A stretch of DNA of 39,358 nucleotides from Paraglomus occultum (Eukaryota > Glomeromycota > Glomeromycetes > Paraglomerales > Paraglomeraceae): assembly GCA_910592205.1 (NCBI GenBank), contig CAJVPJ010000153.1:1-39358 (forward strand), in the 5' to 3' direction. Shown piece by piece: positions 1-11,423 of the stretch. The number at the start of each line of letters is the position of its first letter. The first letter of the stretch is position 1. The position numbers and the translations under genes are program-made. The notes under the pieces are model-generated. The model saw only the letters and a list, made by a program, of their open reading frames with translations. It searched no databases and was not told the DNA's origin.

Positions 1-401
1 GCACACGACCCAATCATACTGCAGTCTTAATCATGTGACTGCCCTTTTTTTTCGCCATCACTGACTCATTAGTGGATTGCAAGTCCCGTGAAATGTTCGG
101 CGACTAATAGTAATAGTAATAGATAGATATACCCCCCCCCCTTCATAGCAATCCGCCTTCTCTGGGCTTTTATTCTTAATTTACCATGTAAAAGATAAAA
201 ACAGCTTAAACTGGGCTTTAGCGAGCACCTCGTGAATAAAAGTTCCTCGCGATAGTTAAGTACAAAAACTTCAGAAATCACTTCGTGGAAGAATGCCGAT
301 AAAGTATTCTGATTGGTTGGATTGCACGTGAAATCCAAAAATTCTTTTTTTTCTATCGAAAACTTGTTTAAACTGCAAATCACCCGCAATAATAGCAAAC
401 T

Positions 402-3400
402 ATGTACGTCGAATGATTTCTGTCGCAACAAGAACCGAATGTGCATAACTCATTCCCGAGAAATTACTGTTTAGGTCTCGACTTATAGTGAAGGGTCTCC
501 CAAATGACCTTACCGATGCAAAGTTTCGCGAACACTTTGCTGCGAAAGGCGAGATTACCGACGCCAAGATAATTCGCACTCCGTAAGTTATCGGGAAGGA
601 TTTGGGGACTGTGTTTCTACTGATAGAGGTGTCACCCCGCTTTTGATAGCGTCTTGCTAGGGCTCGTCTTCGTAACACAACCTCGCCAAATAGTTGTAAT
701 TGAACTAATTAGTCTACTATATTATAATGTAATAGGCGGGGTGAGGTGTATACTAGTAAGACATATATCAAGAGTCAAATCCAATAAAATAGGTTCTAAT
801 ACCTGCTGATTGTCCATGTACATTAATGGGTACGCATTTCGGGATCAGTGAGGATGAGTTGGTTACATGTATTGTCAGATGTATAAAATCATTATAGCAT
901 TTTTGTAACAAAGATAACTTATTTTATAATTTACAAATGCATACTGTCTGTTTCTGCCACCTACCGCGATCGCCCGCTCCCATCTAGTGATGGCAAGTCT
1001 CGTCGTTTCGGATTTATCGGATATCGTACAGAACAACAGGCCAAAGACGCGTTAAAATACTTCAACAATACTTACGTGTACACCTCTAAAATTATAGTTC
1101 AATTTGCAATACCTGTAAGTTTGTAATCAACTATTGTTTCGTAGATATAATCATATTTATCTTAATATGGTTTCCAGGTAGACGATCAGTCATTGCCTCG
1201 TCCATGGAGCGCCCACAGCGTTGGATCATCCGCTTATAAAAGAAGACATGTAACGGAAAATACGCAGCCTGTAAAAAGTGAAACGACCAAACAGCATGGA
1301 GGAAATAGTAAAAGTGATAAAGTTTCAGTCACAGAGGATAAAAAACTCAAAGAATATCTTGAAGTCATGCAGCCGCGATCTACATCTAAAGTATGGGCTA
1401 ATGATGACTCGATGACATTGACTGGTGCAGAGGATATGGTTGTAAAAGTTGGTAAGGAAGATGAGTTATACGAAGATTTGCCCAAGAATAAAAGTAATCA
1501 TGCTCCGAGGGCAAAAAGGAAGATCCCTGAGGATGTTAACGACAACGTAGAGCAGGAACAAGACGATGACGAGCATTCGAACAATGACATCATGGATAGC
1601 GGTGAAACAAATAAGGACTTGTCTTTGTCTGATATGGATTGGCTCAAATCAAAGATGCGAAGGAAACTTGATTTGGATGAAAAGGAGGGTGACGTAAGTA
1701 TTTCTCGGCCGCTCGTTTGTGTCAACGAGGATTCCCTATTTACTTAAGTTATGCTGTAAATGAAGGATGTTTCGGAAAGCTCAAGCGAAGGAGCCTCTGT
1801 TCTCTCAGAGAATGGATCAAATCATAGTTCGGCCAGTGATCAAGCAGATGGATATTCTGACTCTTCAGAACGAGTCGATAATGATATCGTTAATGCAGAT
1901 GCAAGAGCGAATATGGCAAAAAATGACAGATCTCAGGAAATTATAGAAAATAGCAGCAAGGCGACAACTTCAAACGAAATGACAGTTCAAACCGAACAAA
2001 ATGTGCCCGCTGAAGAAACGATAGCGGAAACTGGCCGACTGTTTATTCGTAACCTCCCATACGTCTGCACCGAATCTGATCTCCGCAACACTTTTAATAA
2101 ATTTGGTCCACTTGCAGAGGTAATAGGACAACTGATCAATGAACGTTATTGAATTATTCTTTTCACACCCACTCGTCTCTCACTATTTGGGCATCACTTT
2201 TCAGGTTCACATGCCGATTGACCGCAATTCGAAGAAACCTAAAGGGTTCGCGTATATACTTTATCATATTCCCGAACACGCTGTAAAGGCATACATTGAG
2301 CTAGATAATAAATTCTTCATGGGACGCTTATTACATATAATTCCGTCACGGGAGAAACCGAATAAAAAGGATGAATATGCGCATATGACACACAAGCAAA
2401 AGAAAGAAATGAAACAAAAGGAAATGGCTGGCAAAGATTTCAACTGGAGCTCTTTATATATGAATGTGGGTATAAGAGTCGCAGATGGTTTTAATCGGAA
2501 CAGAACTGTATTTATATGCATAATTGTTTGTTAATTTTAACTCAACAGCCAGATGCAGTGGCAGAGTCAATTGCACATAGGCTGAACGTTAAGAAATCAG
2601 ATATTCTTAATCCCGAAGTTGATAACATGGCTGCTAGATTGGCGTTGGCAGAGACTCACGTGATACAAGAGACCAAAACATTTTTGAAAGAAGTGAGTAT
2701 ACAATCCGAACATGTATAATATTAGCGATTGCATTGTTTGTCTTTGTTTCTAAACACGATTTCATTATATTTGTTATAGAATGGGGTATCACTAGACGCT
2801 TTTGCAAACAAGGAAAGAAGCGATACTGTTATTCTCGTAAAGAATATCTCTTTCAACACTACAGAAGACGAATTAAAAGAGTTATTTGGGTGGTATGGAG
2901 ATCTTGGACGGGTGAGTCATAGAATAATGTCGTCGACTACAAGATGCCTTTTTCTGTTCGTATGATCTTACGTCTACTGTCTCTGTCATATAGGTTCTTC
3001 TTCCACCTGCTAAAACCATTGCAATAATCGAATTCCTACATCCTACCGAAGCCAGATCAGCATTCACGAGTCTAGCGTATCAAAAATTTAAAAATTTACC
3101 CTTGTATCTAGAGAAAGCACCGGTCAACGTTTTCCTTACTACACCAGAGGCCACACAACCTGTTTCTGCCAGCGATATTGCTGAGCCAAACTTGGGAGAT
3201 GATAAAGAGGATTTAGAAGCAGAGGCAGTAGCTACACTATTTGTAAAGAATTTGAATTTTAATACTACTGAAGACGAGCTAAGAGAAGTATTTAAGAATG
3301 CACAAGGTTTGAAAAGCGTGAGGATTAAGATGAAAAAAGATCCGAAAAATCCGGAAAAGTATTTGAGCATGGGCTTTGGGTTTGTCGAGTATGATTCTGT

Positions 3401-4082
3401 GAAAAACGCAAAGAATGCCATGAAAGCTCTGCAGGTCAGTCATATTTCTTGACTCTGTGATAATGACGCGTGAATGGATGGTTAACTCGTTCTCATATTG
3501 TATAACTAGGGTTTTGTGCTTGATGGTCATGCGCTTCAGTTGAAGTTTTCTAGCAAGGGCGTAGACCCTGCTCAGCAAAGACGTGAAGAAGATGCAGCAG
3601 CAAAGGCAAAGGCAGTGTCGACCAAGATTATTGTTAAGAATGTTGCCTTTGAAACTACCAAGAAAGATCTAAGGGAATTATTTGGGTAAGTTTGGACGAG
3701 AGTCGAGACTTCATTTGTCCAGCGCAGCGGTGATTGTATTCTCTATTAAACTTGGTAATACTCTCACAGTGCATACGGTCAGATAAAATCACTCCGCATT
3801 CCCAAGAAGTTTGATGGGACGTCGCGTGGTTTTGCATTCATCGAGTTTTTGACCAAGCGCGATGCCCGTAATGTAATGGAACAGCTATGTCATACACATT
3901 TGTTGGGGAGGCATCTTGTTTTAAATTACGCTGAGGAGGATAAGAACGTGGAAGAATTAAGAGAGAAAGTAAGACGAGAGTATGTAGGAGAGACTGAAAG
4001 CGGAAGACCAAAAAAGAAAAGCAGAATCAACCTAGAAGAATGGCAGAAGAGTGTCCAGGGTGAAGATATGGACGAAGACTAA
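402..4082 (+). CDS. MRD1: Multiple RNA-binding domain protein Mrd1 (RBM19 family), 11 exons
   Basis: Nucleolar protein that binds pre-rRNA and U3 snoRNA and is needed for 18S rRNA cleavages (family knowledge). Exons: 402-403, 475-582, 988-1114, 1178-1693, 1766-2119, 2205-2469, 2553-2692, 2780-2911, 2994-3434, 3510-3685, 3770-4082. They join in frame to 857 aa; yeast Mrd1 is 887. Five RRMs are visible: about residues 2-79 ([16 protein letters not shown]), 341-415 ([17 protein letters not shown]), 520-595 (VILVKNISF), 628-712 ([16 protein letters not shown]) and 733-810 ([16 protein letters not shown]). An acidic, serine-rich linker separates RRM1 and RRM2. The ATG is A402-T403 plus G475, and an in-frame TAG at 393-395 excludes an upstream start. 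The exon 6/7 junction could instead be 2465/2549; both keep the frame. Intron 2 (405 nt) is much longer than the others (71-85 nt). Confidence 0.95.
583..987 (+). other. Long intron 2 of MRD1
   Basis: GTAAGT donor and CTAG acceptor bound a 405-nt intron inside RRM1. It contains an 8-bp perfect inverted repeat (CACCCCGC at 633-640, GCGGGGTG at 736-743), so the RNA could fold into a closed stem with a loop of about 95 nt. I found no convincing box C/D or H/ACA set. Confidence 0.8.
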
Positions 4083-4162
4083 ATACAAGCATGTAATATG
4101 TGTAGCTAAAATTTCATAATTTACACAACATTCACGTGATATAAGAGTACATTCTGTTTGGC

Positions 4163-5186
4163 TCATTCAGAGCAGTCGCTTTCGGCTTTTGTATTTAAAA
4201 TTAGTGCGACTATCAATCCATATAAACCCAAGACTTCAGCAAAGATGAGTATCAAGACCATTGTTACAAACAGACGCGGTTGTTGTGCATAGCCTCTGAC
4301 ACACTTGATATGAAAATGCAGTTTGTTAATGACAAAGACTAATGGGGGATCAAGCCAACGCAAAATGGATGTGCATATACTACTTACAGCATCTCCGACA
4401 ATACCAATTGTATACCCGGCAGCCATGCCAGATAATCCTACCGCAAGACCCGCACCCAGGTGAACAAATCCTCTGGAATGTGAAGTTCAACATTTAGCAT
4501 TGAATTGACGAATGATAGACTGTAACTCGTCCCTCTTTTCGGCGGAATAATACTTACGCAAAGAGCGAATAGGGATCGTGTGGAGATACTATTTACGGAA
4601 TCTTAGTTATAGTTGCATTCTAAAGATAAACATTTTGTGCTTCTTAGACTCTATGTACTTACATGCTCCAGCTATTAATACAGATATTACCAATCCGTAT
4701 ACGGCAATAATACCAGCCATCACGACTGGTATAAGTGACTAGGAAACAAAGGGACGGCAAATCGTCAATTATCGCATGTCTATTGATATAATTCCTATTC
4801 ATGTGCGCTACTCTTTCCTATTGGTATGCTTCCACTGCGAAATAAATTACAGATACCTTCATGATAAGCTCGGGTTTAAATGTTCCCATTCCAGCAATGC
4901 CTATCCCAGCTTTCGCTGTACCATATGCGGCACCGATGGCTATGCAAGAAAAAATTTATCAGATATACAAGATCTATGCTTGTGAAAATTCTTCATGTAT
5001 ATACTTACAGCTGAAAATCATCTTTGATGTTGCACGTACGCCAGGCAATTGTTCATGTTAGTCTGAGATTTTCTGTTTGCCACTCTCCACCCACGTTCGA
5101 CATAACACTCATAGCACACATACCGCCGCTGCAACCCCAGAAAACCCAAAAAATATAGCATAGTGCGGACACTGATTAGCAGACAT
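4163..5186 (-). CDS. VMA3/VMA11: V-type proton ATPase proteolipid subunit (c / c' family), 7 exons
   Basis: Membrane rotor subunit of the vacuolar H+-ATPase that carries protons through the V0 ring. Exons in transcript order: 5186-5124, 5021-5009, 4939-4857, 4738-4663, 4588-4558, 4472-4388, 4303-4163. They join to 163 aa, normal for the family, with four membrane helices. The proton-carrying glutamate is Glu140 in [11 protein letters not shown]; the GIVGD and QQPRLFV motifs are intact. Exon 2 is only 13 nt. The first half ([28 protein letters not shown]) resembles fungal c' (Vma11), while the second half ([20 protein letters not shown]) resembles c (Vma3), so I leave the paralogue open. Residue 118 is Cys where relatives usually have Gly (GDA-C-VRG). 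The gene converges on MRD1, with 80 bp between stops. Confidence 0.95.
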
Positions 5187-5297
5187 TGTGCCTCTTATTA
5201 GTGCGAAAAATGTTGAGTAAGAATGTAGAGACAGGAGGCAGATCTCACTGAAAGAAGCAAGTAAGCAGTGTAAGTGGTGTGTTGTGATGTATGTTTA

Positions 5298-5424
5298 ATC
5301 TAATAGATGTGCATTTCAGATTTGATTGGCTTCATGTGACAGTTGGAAGTACAATCAACCATATCTAATAGATGTGTATTTTAAGTTTGATTGGCTGCAG
5401 GTGACAGTTGGAAGTACAATCAAC
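5298..5424. repeat. Tandem duplication (2 x about 62 bp) upstream of the V-ATPase gene
   Basis: Copies at 5298-5359 and 5363-5424 have the same length and differ at only a few positions. Each holds TTTGATTGGCT, an inverted CCAAT box (AGCCAATCAA on the V-ATPase sense strand), and the block GTGACAGTTGGAAGTACAAT. The distance to the V-ATPase ATG is about 110-240 bp, a plausible promoter position. Binding by the HAP/NF-Y complex is inferred. Confidence 0.75.
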
Positions 5425-6869
5425 AAATGGACTAGCATGTCGGGAAGAAGGTATTGACTATGCGTGTTATGCCCATGTTTTGTCGATCTAACATGACGTG
5501 CTATTATTAACGCGCGCAGTTTGTTAAAAATTCGCAGGATGTGCCATTTATAATATCGGCGTATCAAATGCGTTAGTTATTTTAACGATAGAGATGGATT
5601 AAATTCGCACAAGATATCAGCTAAGAAAATTGTTCGAACAAACTGTTCGAAAGTTGCTAGATAATCAAACAAGGGCATTTCAAAATTAAATAACATGGGA
5701 AGCCAACTTATGGCAAAAATTGTGCTATTAGTACTGGTGGCTCGAGTCATTTTATTCTCTGAATATTTTTCTTTCCCACCCCGTTAACCGACAAAAAATC
5801 TGCCTTATTAACACGTACGTATAATTACATGCTAAAAAAAAAAGGCCCGATGTGGGCAGAACTTCATCGATATATGGAATATATAATTTGGTATGCACGT
5901 ACAAGAAATATTTTTTTATAATGCTAAAGTCATCCGAGATTTGCGCAAAACCGTGCAGTACTCATCAATCAAGAAGTAATCCCTTTAGTTACATTCGGCA
6001 GAAACTAAAAGTTTGCTTTGTAGACAAATACGTTATTAATATATGCTTGAAAATACATGTAAACAAATTCTGGTAATAGAGTCTGAGTACCGTGTCGGGA
6101 CCCAAGAATGTGTAAACATAGAACGAACATTCTGATAAGGGTTAGTAATATTAGTAACCAGGAAGAATTATGCAAAGACGTGCCATTCGAATGACAAACT
6201 ATAAACTTTATCGGACGAAGTAAAAAAATGCCCATATATGTAGTAGTAAATTTATAAGATAATGTTTTCATGCAAAATGGCAACAAAAAATGCTTACTAA
6301 TTATAGTTATGTAAAAATGTATATTAATATACACGTATAATATCTGTTTAGCCTGATTACCAGGGGTAATTTCTTGCTATCTCGGCAGTGAATTGGATAT
6401 TTGCTATAGCCATAAATACGTAATATTTCTCCTCCGGTCTACAAACCTTTAATGTTAATATTAATATATCACAAAGTAATCTCGTAATTCTCAAATACAT
6501 TCTTCACGGCTTAATCTTCAAATAAATTGACTTGTGCGTAAATATTTTCGATATCTTTGCTTTGATATTTTTCTAAGGCGAACATCAAATCTTTCTCCAT
6601 TCAGCAATGTCCTGTGAATAATACAGTCAATGAGTTACCCAAGAGTAAATTCCCTGTGCCCGCCTTACTGCATATTTTATTTGAAATCGAAAAAAAAAAA
6701 TTATTATCTAATTGACTGTCCTGGACACGCCGATTTGTTTAATCTTATATGTGTCTCAAGTTGAAAAGTCAACCTGTCCCGCACATAATTTAAAGTAATT
6801 GTTTCGTATAGAGAGTTATGCCACTTCGATGTAGTTGACTTAAATCATCGTCTCTCGAAATTTTGCAAC
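5425..6869. other. Intergenic region without a supported gene
   Basis: AT-rich sequence with frequent stops in all frames. The only thing seen is a 30-codon ORF at 5695-5787 (+) with a hydrophobic centre, too short to call. Confidence 0.5.
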
Positions 6870-7022
6870 CGAATATATCCGGGCCAAATCCGGTTGGAAT
6901 TAAATCTGAATTAAACCGGGTCTAAAAAAAAATTCGGTTTATTCGTGTTGAGCCGGTTTTGGTTTTAATTTTAACCGAATTCTTGATTTAAACCGGGCCT
7001 AAAATAAATTTGGCCGATATAA
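6870..7022. repeat. CCGG-dense imperfect inverted-repeat element
   Basis: About 150 bp containing five CCGG sites in AT-rich surroundings. AAACCGGG(T/C)CTAAA occurs twice in direct orientation (about 6913 and 6990). The ends are inverted copies: ATATCCGGGCCAAAT on the left and the complement of ATTTGGCCGATAT on the right. This could be a small non-autonomous transposon (MITE) or a fragment of a repeat; no target-site duplication is obvious. Confidence 0.35.
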
Positions 7023-7114
7023 TCAAACATATCCATCCCGTAATTATGAATTGCGTCATCAAGTTTTTTTGTGAGTTTCGTCGTTAGCTCTACAGTCAAT
7101 TTCCGATCTACTTT

Positions 7115-8108
7115 TTATTATAGAGCAACGTTCCACGTGGCATATAATTTTAAAGTATCATAATTGTCGTAATGAAAATCTTGCAATCGTGCAGTAACTA
7201 CTCTTTCATACTTATCAAAGTCCCAATAGTTTTCCTCTTTAGTGAAGAGGTTAAAATTGTTTTGGCGTTAACATTTTTTGGCAGCTACAATATACCAAAC
7301 AGTTTGTTCTCTCGGGTATCTTTTTATACCATCGCTGTCCCTAACGAAGGCTTTGCTTCTGCCAAAGTCAACCAGATTAGTTTCATAACGGTCATTATTA
7401 CATTTTTTGTGTGCCAAGTAATAAAGTAGTTAATATTCGAAAAAGTTTTCTAATACCCGGATTTCCCATTATACACACTTTGCAGATCATGATAGTGAAT
7501 AGAGTTCAGCAAAGAAAATTGTAAAAAAGAAGATTTTTCTCCCCAAGAATGGGCCGAAATTGAAAAAGAAGTTAACAAACTTTCTTCTGGGAGGATCCAC
7601 ATTTTTCCCCCAAAAATCAGATAATTCGAGAAATTTATCACAAGATGTATTCTTTAAAGCTCTCCAAAATTTATTTAGTTCTTCATTATTATCTATTTCT
7701 ACGCGTTTGTTACGTGTGGTTTATATAATAAATATGAGGTAAAAAGAAACAAAAAAAGCAACGTAAAAAGACACCGCGCAAGCGAGAAGGAAAGATAGTT
7801 ATCAGATTTACTTGCGTTGATTAAATTTAAGACTCACCACTACACTACTTATACCAAATGAGACATAAACAAACAGCTTAACATTTTCAGCAAAGCATTT
7901 TCGAACTGAACCGACTTTTTGATCCCAAATATTTATGTTGAGCTTGTTACCCATCCTTGTTTATGGCTTTTATTGTGAGCTTGGTTGCATCATACTCTTT
8001 GAGCTGATAGGGTACCTTATTTTTGATTGCTTCCTCGAATTCAATAACCTTTTATGAAAATTTTATTCCGCTTTGGAACATTCTGAACAAGGCTTTTTCG
8101 TCCGCCAT
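7115..8108 (-). pseudogene. Decayed Crinkler (CRN)-type protein with P-loop NTPase region
   Basis: Crinklers are effector-like proteins of oomycetes and chytrids, and are also abundant in arbuscular mycorrhizal fungi. On the minus strand, fragments in different frames follow the family order. An N-terminal ubiquitin-like piece at about 7930-8108 contains EAIKNK and DATKLTIKAI. A spacer with ELNKFWRALKN lies at about 7690-7720. A P-loop remnant, GNPGI followed by Arg instead of Gly and then KTF, lies at about 7442-7468. Then come DGIKRYPRE and VWYIV (7280-7303), and a final block with KEENYWDFDKYE. Stops and frameshifts separate the pieces, so it cannot make a full protein. I identify it from motif order and spacing; no alignment was run. 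Unlike its neighbours it shows no clean splice sites. Confidence 0.6.
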
Positions 8109-10126
8109 GGTGCTGTTGTTGTGATGCGTGCGAGTAACTGAAACCTTAAAAAATGCGGCAAATTGTCAATGGAAAACTCCGGGCGATTGCAAGACAAATA
8201 AGCATTATGGGCAAAATATGACCACAAGCACATTACATTACAGTTAAGATAGCAAGTTAAGTGACACTGTAAATGCGCATCGACAAACACTTTACCTGCA
8301 TTAAGGCCGTTTTGGAGCGCGTAATTTTGAATCTCAAGGAAAATTTAACGTTAACGAATGAGTGCATCGGATTGACAAAGTTAGATTGGCGAGTACTGAC
8401 ACGAGTGAAACAGACTGCGACTGAAAATCTATGTACACAGTAAAGTCAAGTGTTTATTAATTCCCTGCATTTCGAATGGTTGATAGCAGATTGCATAGTA
8501 ATAGCAGAGAATAACCAAATCATGTTATATAAGTAAATAGATATAAGGTAAGATAAATCACGGTTTGTATAGGTATAAATTTCTCATTTAGCTAGTGACA
8601 ATACCAATGCTGGACTGAGTGAACTGAAACAACTGGGTTCTGGACTGAGTGACTGGGTTCTGAACTGAAACAGACCCGAACTCGGACACAACATGTGCCA
8701 AATACTGGTAAAACGGCGATCGAATTACTCAATCTATTGTATTTTGAAACATGTTATAGCGGTCTATCGCAGGTGTGGAAAGCGATAGCATGTTAAAATT
8801 GTTAAAATATTATGCATTCGCAAGTTGTGGCATCGATTAACGCCTTATATTCAAATTACGGATATTTATGTGACACGTGACGTGACAACATTTTCGAAAT
8901 GGCGTACAGTATAAGAGGCGAAACATATACTGGAAATATAATCATCTGGTCAAGACTGAATTCGAGAAAATGAGCATTTTATGACGAGAGGTAAAGCTCA
9001 ATATTGTAACGTTGACAATTATTATTGGGCGTTCACGTACTCCATTCAGATCAACAAGTAAGATTTATTATGTCAGCCCGCGTAAAATAGAAGCAATACG
9101 CAAACAATTAATTGTGTTCTTGATATGAAGACGAATAATAGGGAAATCTCCTAATGATTGGCGGGCGGTCAGAATAAAAATAATGCTACTACTACTACCA
9201 ATAGTCAAAGTCGCATGTGAGCTGCAAAGCATTCTTGTCTGCACGCAGAGTGTTGTCAGAAGAGAATTATAACAAACTATATTGGACAGAAGCTTTTTTT
9301 GGATAGTGCAGGCGACAATTTGATTAGTTACCGTCTCCTTGTGTACATTGTTTGAAAACGTGCTGCATGTTTTGTTATGAACATGAATTCGTCCTGCTTT
9401 TATACGCAACGTTAGTTGCATTCTGTTGTCACATGAGACTAAAAATATAGTATGTGAATCTGTGCATGAGCCGTAAAGTTGAATTTCATCAGTTATATGA
9501 AAAGTTATTATTATCGTGTCTAATAAATTGTTCTGCTGCACGATGATGTTGGCAAAATTGTAACTGTGATTCGAGAAAATGAGGATGTAGCCAAGTTTTT
9601 GAAAAGCTGGCAAAGAATTGAAATCAAGCCCACATGACTAATTCGCGCTCGTCTTTTGAAAGGACAACAATCCTACCCTAACACCTGATGTCAGACATTC
9701 ACTTGACTTGCATGTTTATGTCACATAATTATTGCACAAATTCGTTTTAGGTTACGAGACTACTTCCATCACGCTGAGATAATTAGATTGAAGGTGTACA
9801 GCATGTCATTCGCAGCACCAAAATTATAACATAAACCTTAAAAATTGGGGGGAGGGGAGGGGTTCGGCTGTTAACCTACATTTCGAGTGTAACTTAAAAA
9901 TATGTTTTTCGAATAAGGGATGAAAGAAAAAAAATGATTACTGAAAATTATTAAAACGGAAATTAATAAGTTGTGTTTCTGAATTTAATTAAACAAGGGT
10001 GTCAAGGATGAGAGAGGAACACAAGAATTCGTCATTCGTATCCCTACATTAAATCTCTTGTCCTTCCTTTGAATTTACCTAAAATATGTATAACGTCTTT
10101 AATTGTTGACCTAGACGAGGCGAATA
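8109..10126. other. Intergenic region without a supported gene
   Basis: AT-rich. It contains a short degenerate direct repeat at 8611-8675 (TGGACTGAGTGA, GAACTGAAACA and CTGGGTTC shuffled twice) and a G-rich run, GGGGGGAGGGGAGGGG, near 9847. A 181-codon minus-strand open frame (9068-9613) has no recognisable motif, is rich in I, S, T and N, and is not called. Confidence 0.5.
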
Positions 10127-10246
10127 ATGAGCGCTTTACAGCACATACGAAGAATTGAAGGGGCAATACAAGAGTATATTACAGATAGAAAAATTAGATG
10201 GAATGAGCAAGATTGCAAAGTGTGTTGGTATTCAAATGCGGGGTAA
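10127..10246 (+). CDS. Possible short ORF (39 aa), unrecognised
   Basis: ATG to TAA, 39 codons plus stop. The composition looks protein-like (begins MSALQHIRRIEGAIQEY, with charged residues and two Cys near the end) rather than the K/N/I/F mix of surrounding non-coding frames. A GTGTGT donor-like site inside could make it a first exon, but I found no partner exon. Very uncertain. Confidence 0.15.
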   Translation: MSALQHIRRIEGAIQEYITDRKIRWNEQDCKVCWYSNAG

Positions 10247-10542
10247 ACCAAATAAAGAATACGGCGAAAAACTCGGATGCAAAAAGTTGTGAAATTGTTT
10301 CAACTCGCGTTCCCGAGATCGATCGAACAGAAAGCTATGTGCCAATGCCTCGAAGGTTTCAACTGGGTTACGGGAAAGCTTGCTGTTTTCCATTCTTGAG
10401 ACAAGTGCAACAGCCCATTTTCATCTCGTTTAGCAAAGTCGAGATTCTTTATCTATACATATATGGATATGGGTATATATATTACGTTAACGTTGTTTGT
10501 AATAACAGAATCTCACATGATCGCTGCAGACGTAAAGATTGA

Positions 10543-10554
10543 GGGGGGGGGGGG
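10543..10554 (+). repeat. Homopolymer of 12 G
   Basis: Uninterrupted G run directly before a pyrimidine-rich tract. Confidence 0.9.
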
Positions 10555-10612
10555 CGTTGTTAAATGTTACAGCGGGACTGTCTGACCTGAAGCTTTATCA
10601 GCGATGGAGACT

Positions 10613-10722
10613 CTTTTCGCTCACTCGTTCTCTTCACTCTCACTCGCTCTCTCTTCCACCGTCTGTCTCTCTCTTTTCCTCTCTCTCTCTCTCACTCACT
10701 CTCCTCATTCTCTTCTCACTCC
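10613..10722 (+). repeat. CT-rich microsatellite-like tract
   Basis: Almost pure pyrimidine on the plus strand, with (CT)n and TCTCACT runs. Open frames across it are low-complexity Ser/Leu and are not taken as genes. Confidence 0.85.
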
Positions 10723-11423
10723 ATCGACACAGAGTATAATAAGATTTTTTTCTCTATTGTTATCGCCATTGATCAATTTATTCGTGCAGCTAAGTTTATG
10801 TGTGTTGTGCATTTGGCACTCATGTACGATAGCTTTTTACTAAACTCCTAAGACTATTTCTAAAATAGTATTAATTGCATTAATAATACCAAACATTGAT
10901 GAATTGTAAGAGCATCATTATTATTAATATTAAAAATAACATATGATTATACTTAAGTCAACATATTTATGGTTACCATGAGTAATGAATGTCATAATAT
11001 TAACGTATTGTTAGTAAAGTGGGACCACACCGTGGCAAATAAATCGGAATAGCAAGAACGCATCAACATTATTATTAGTAGAAGACTGTGTATTTGGTAT
11101 ACTATTATTATTTTATTCTACATAATTCCATTGTGATTGGGTTACGATAACGGACCACAAAATTGAATTGTTTATCATACCAACTTTTCCCGCCATTTCC
11201 CCTACATATGTGCACAAAATAGAGTATGAATAAACAAAAGTAGAGTATGTCCTTCTAGTATTATCGTATATTGTTATCTATTATATAATATACAACTTGT
11301 ATATTTGTCCATTGATTAGTATTATTCATCTTATAATGTACTTATTGTTGTTGTCCTCCAGTTTGACAAAAACACAATAATTCATTAAACGAATGCAAAT
11401 CAATAATTAACAAGTATCACATA

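Noticed and set aside
69-446. 125-codon open frame on the minus strand upstream of MRD1
   Set aside because: It overlaps MRD1 exon 1, ends in a low-complexity Leu run made by a TAG/AAT repeat, and has no family motif.
5695-5787. 30-codon ORF with hydrophobic centre
   Set aside because: Too short to separate from chance in AT-rich DNA.
9068-9613. 181-codon minus-strand frame
   Set aside because: Long for chance at this base composition, but no domain, no repeats and an I/S/T/N-rich composition. A relic cannot be excluded; RNA data would decide.
10539-10843. Ser/Leu-rich frames over the CT tract
   Set aside because: Composition is dictated by the CT repeat in all frames.
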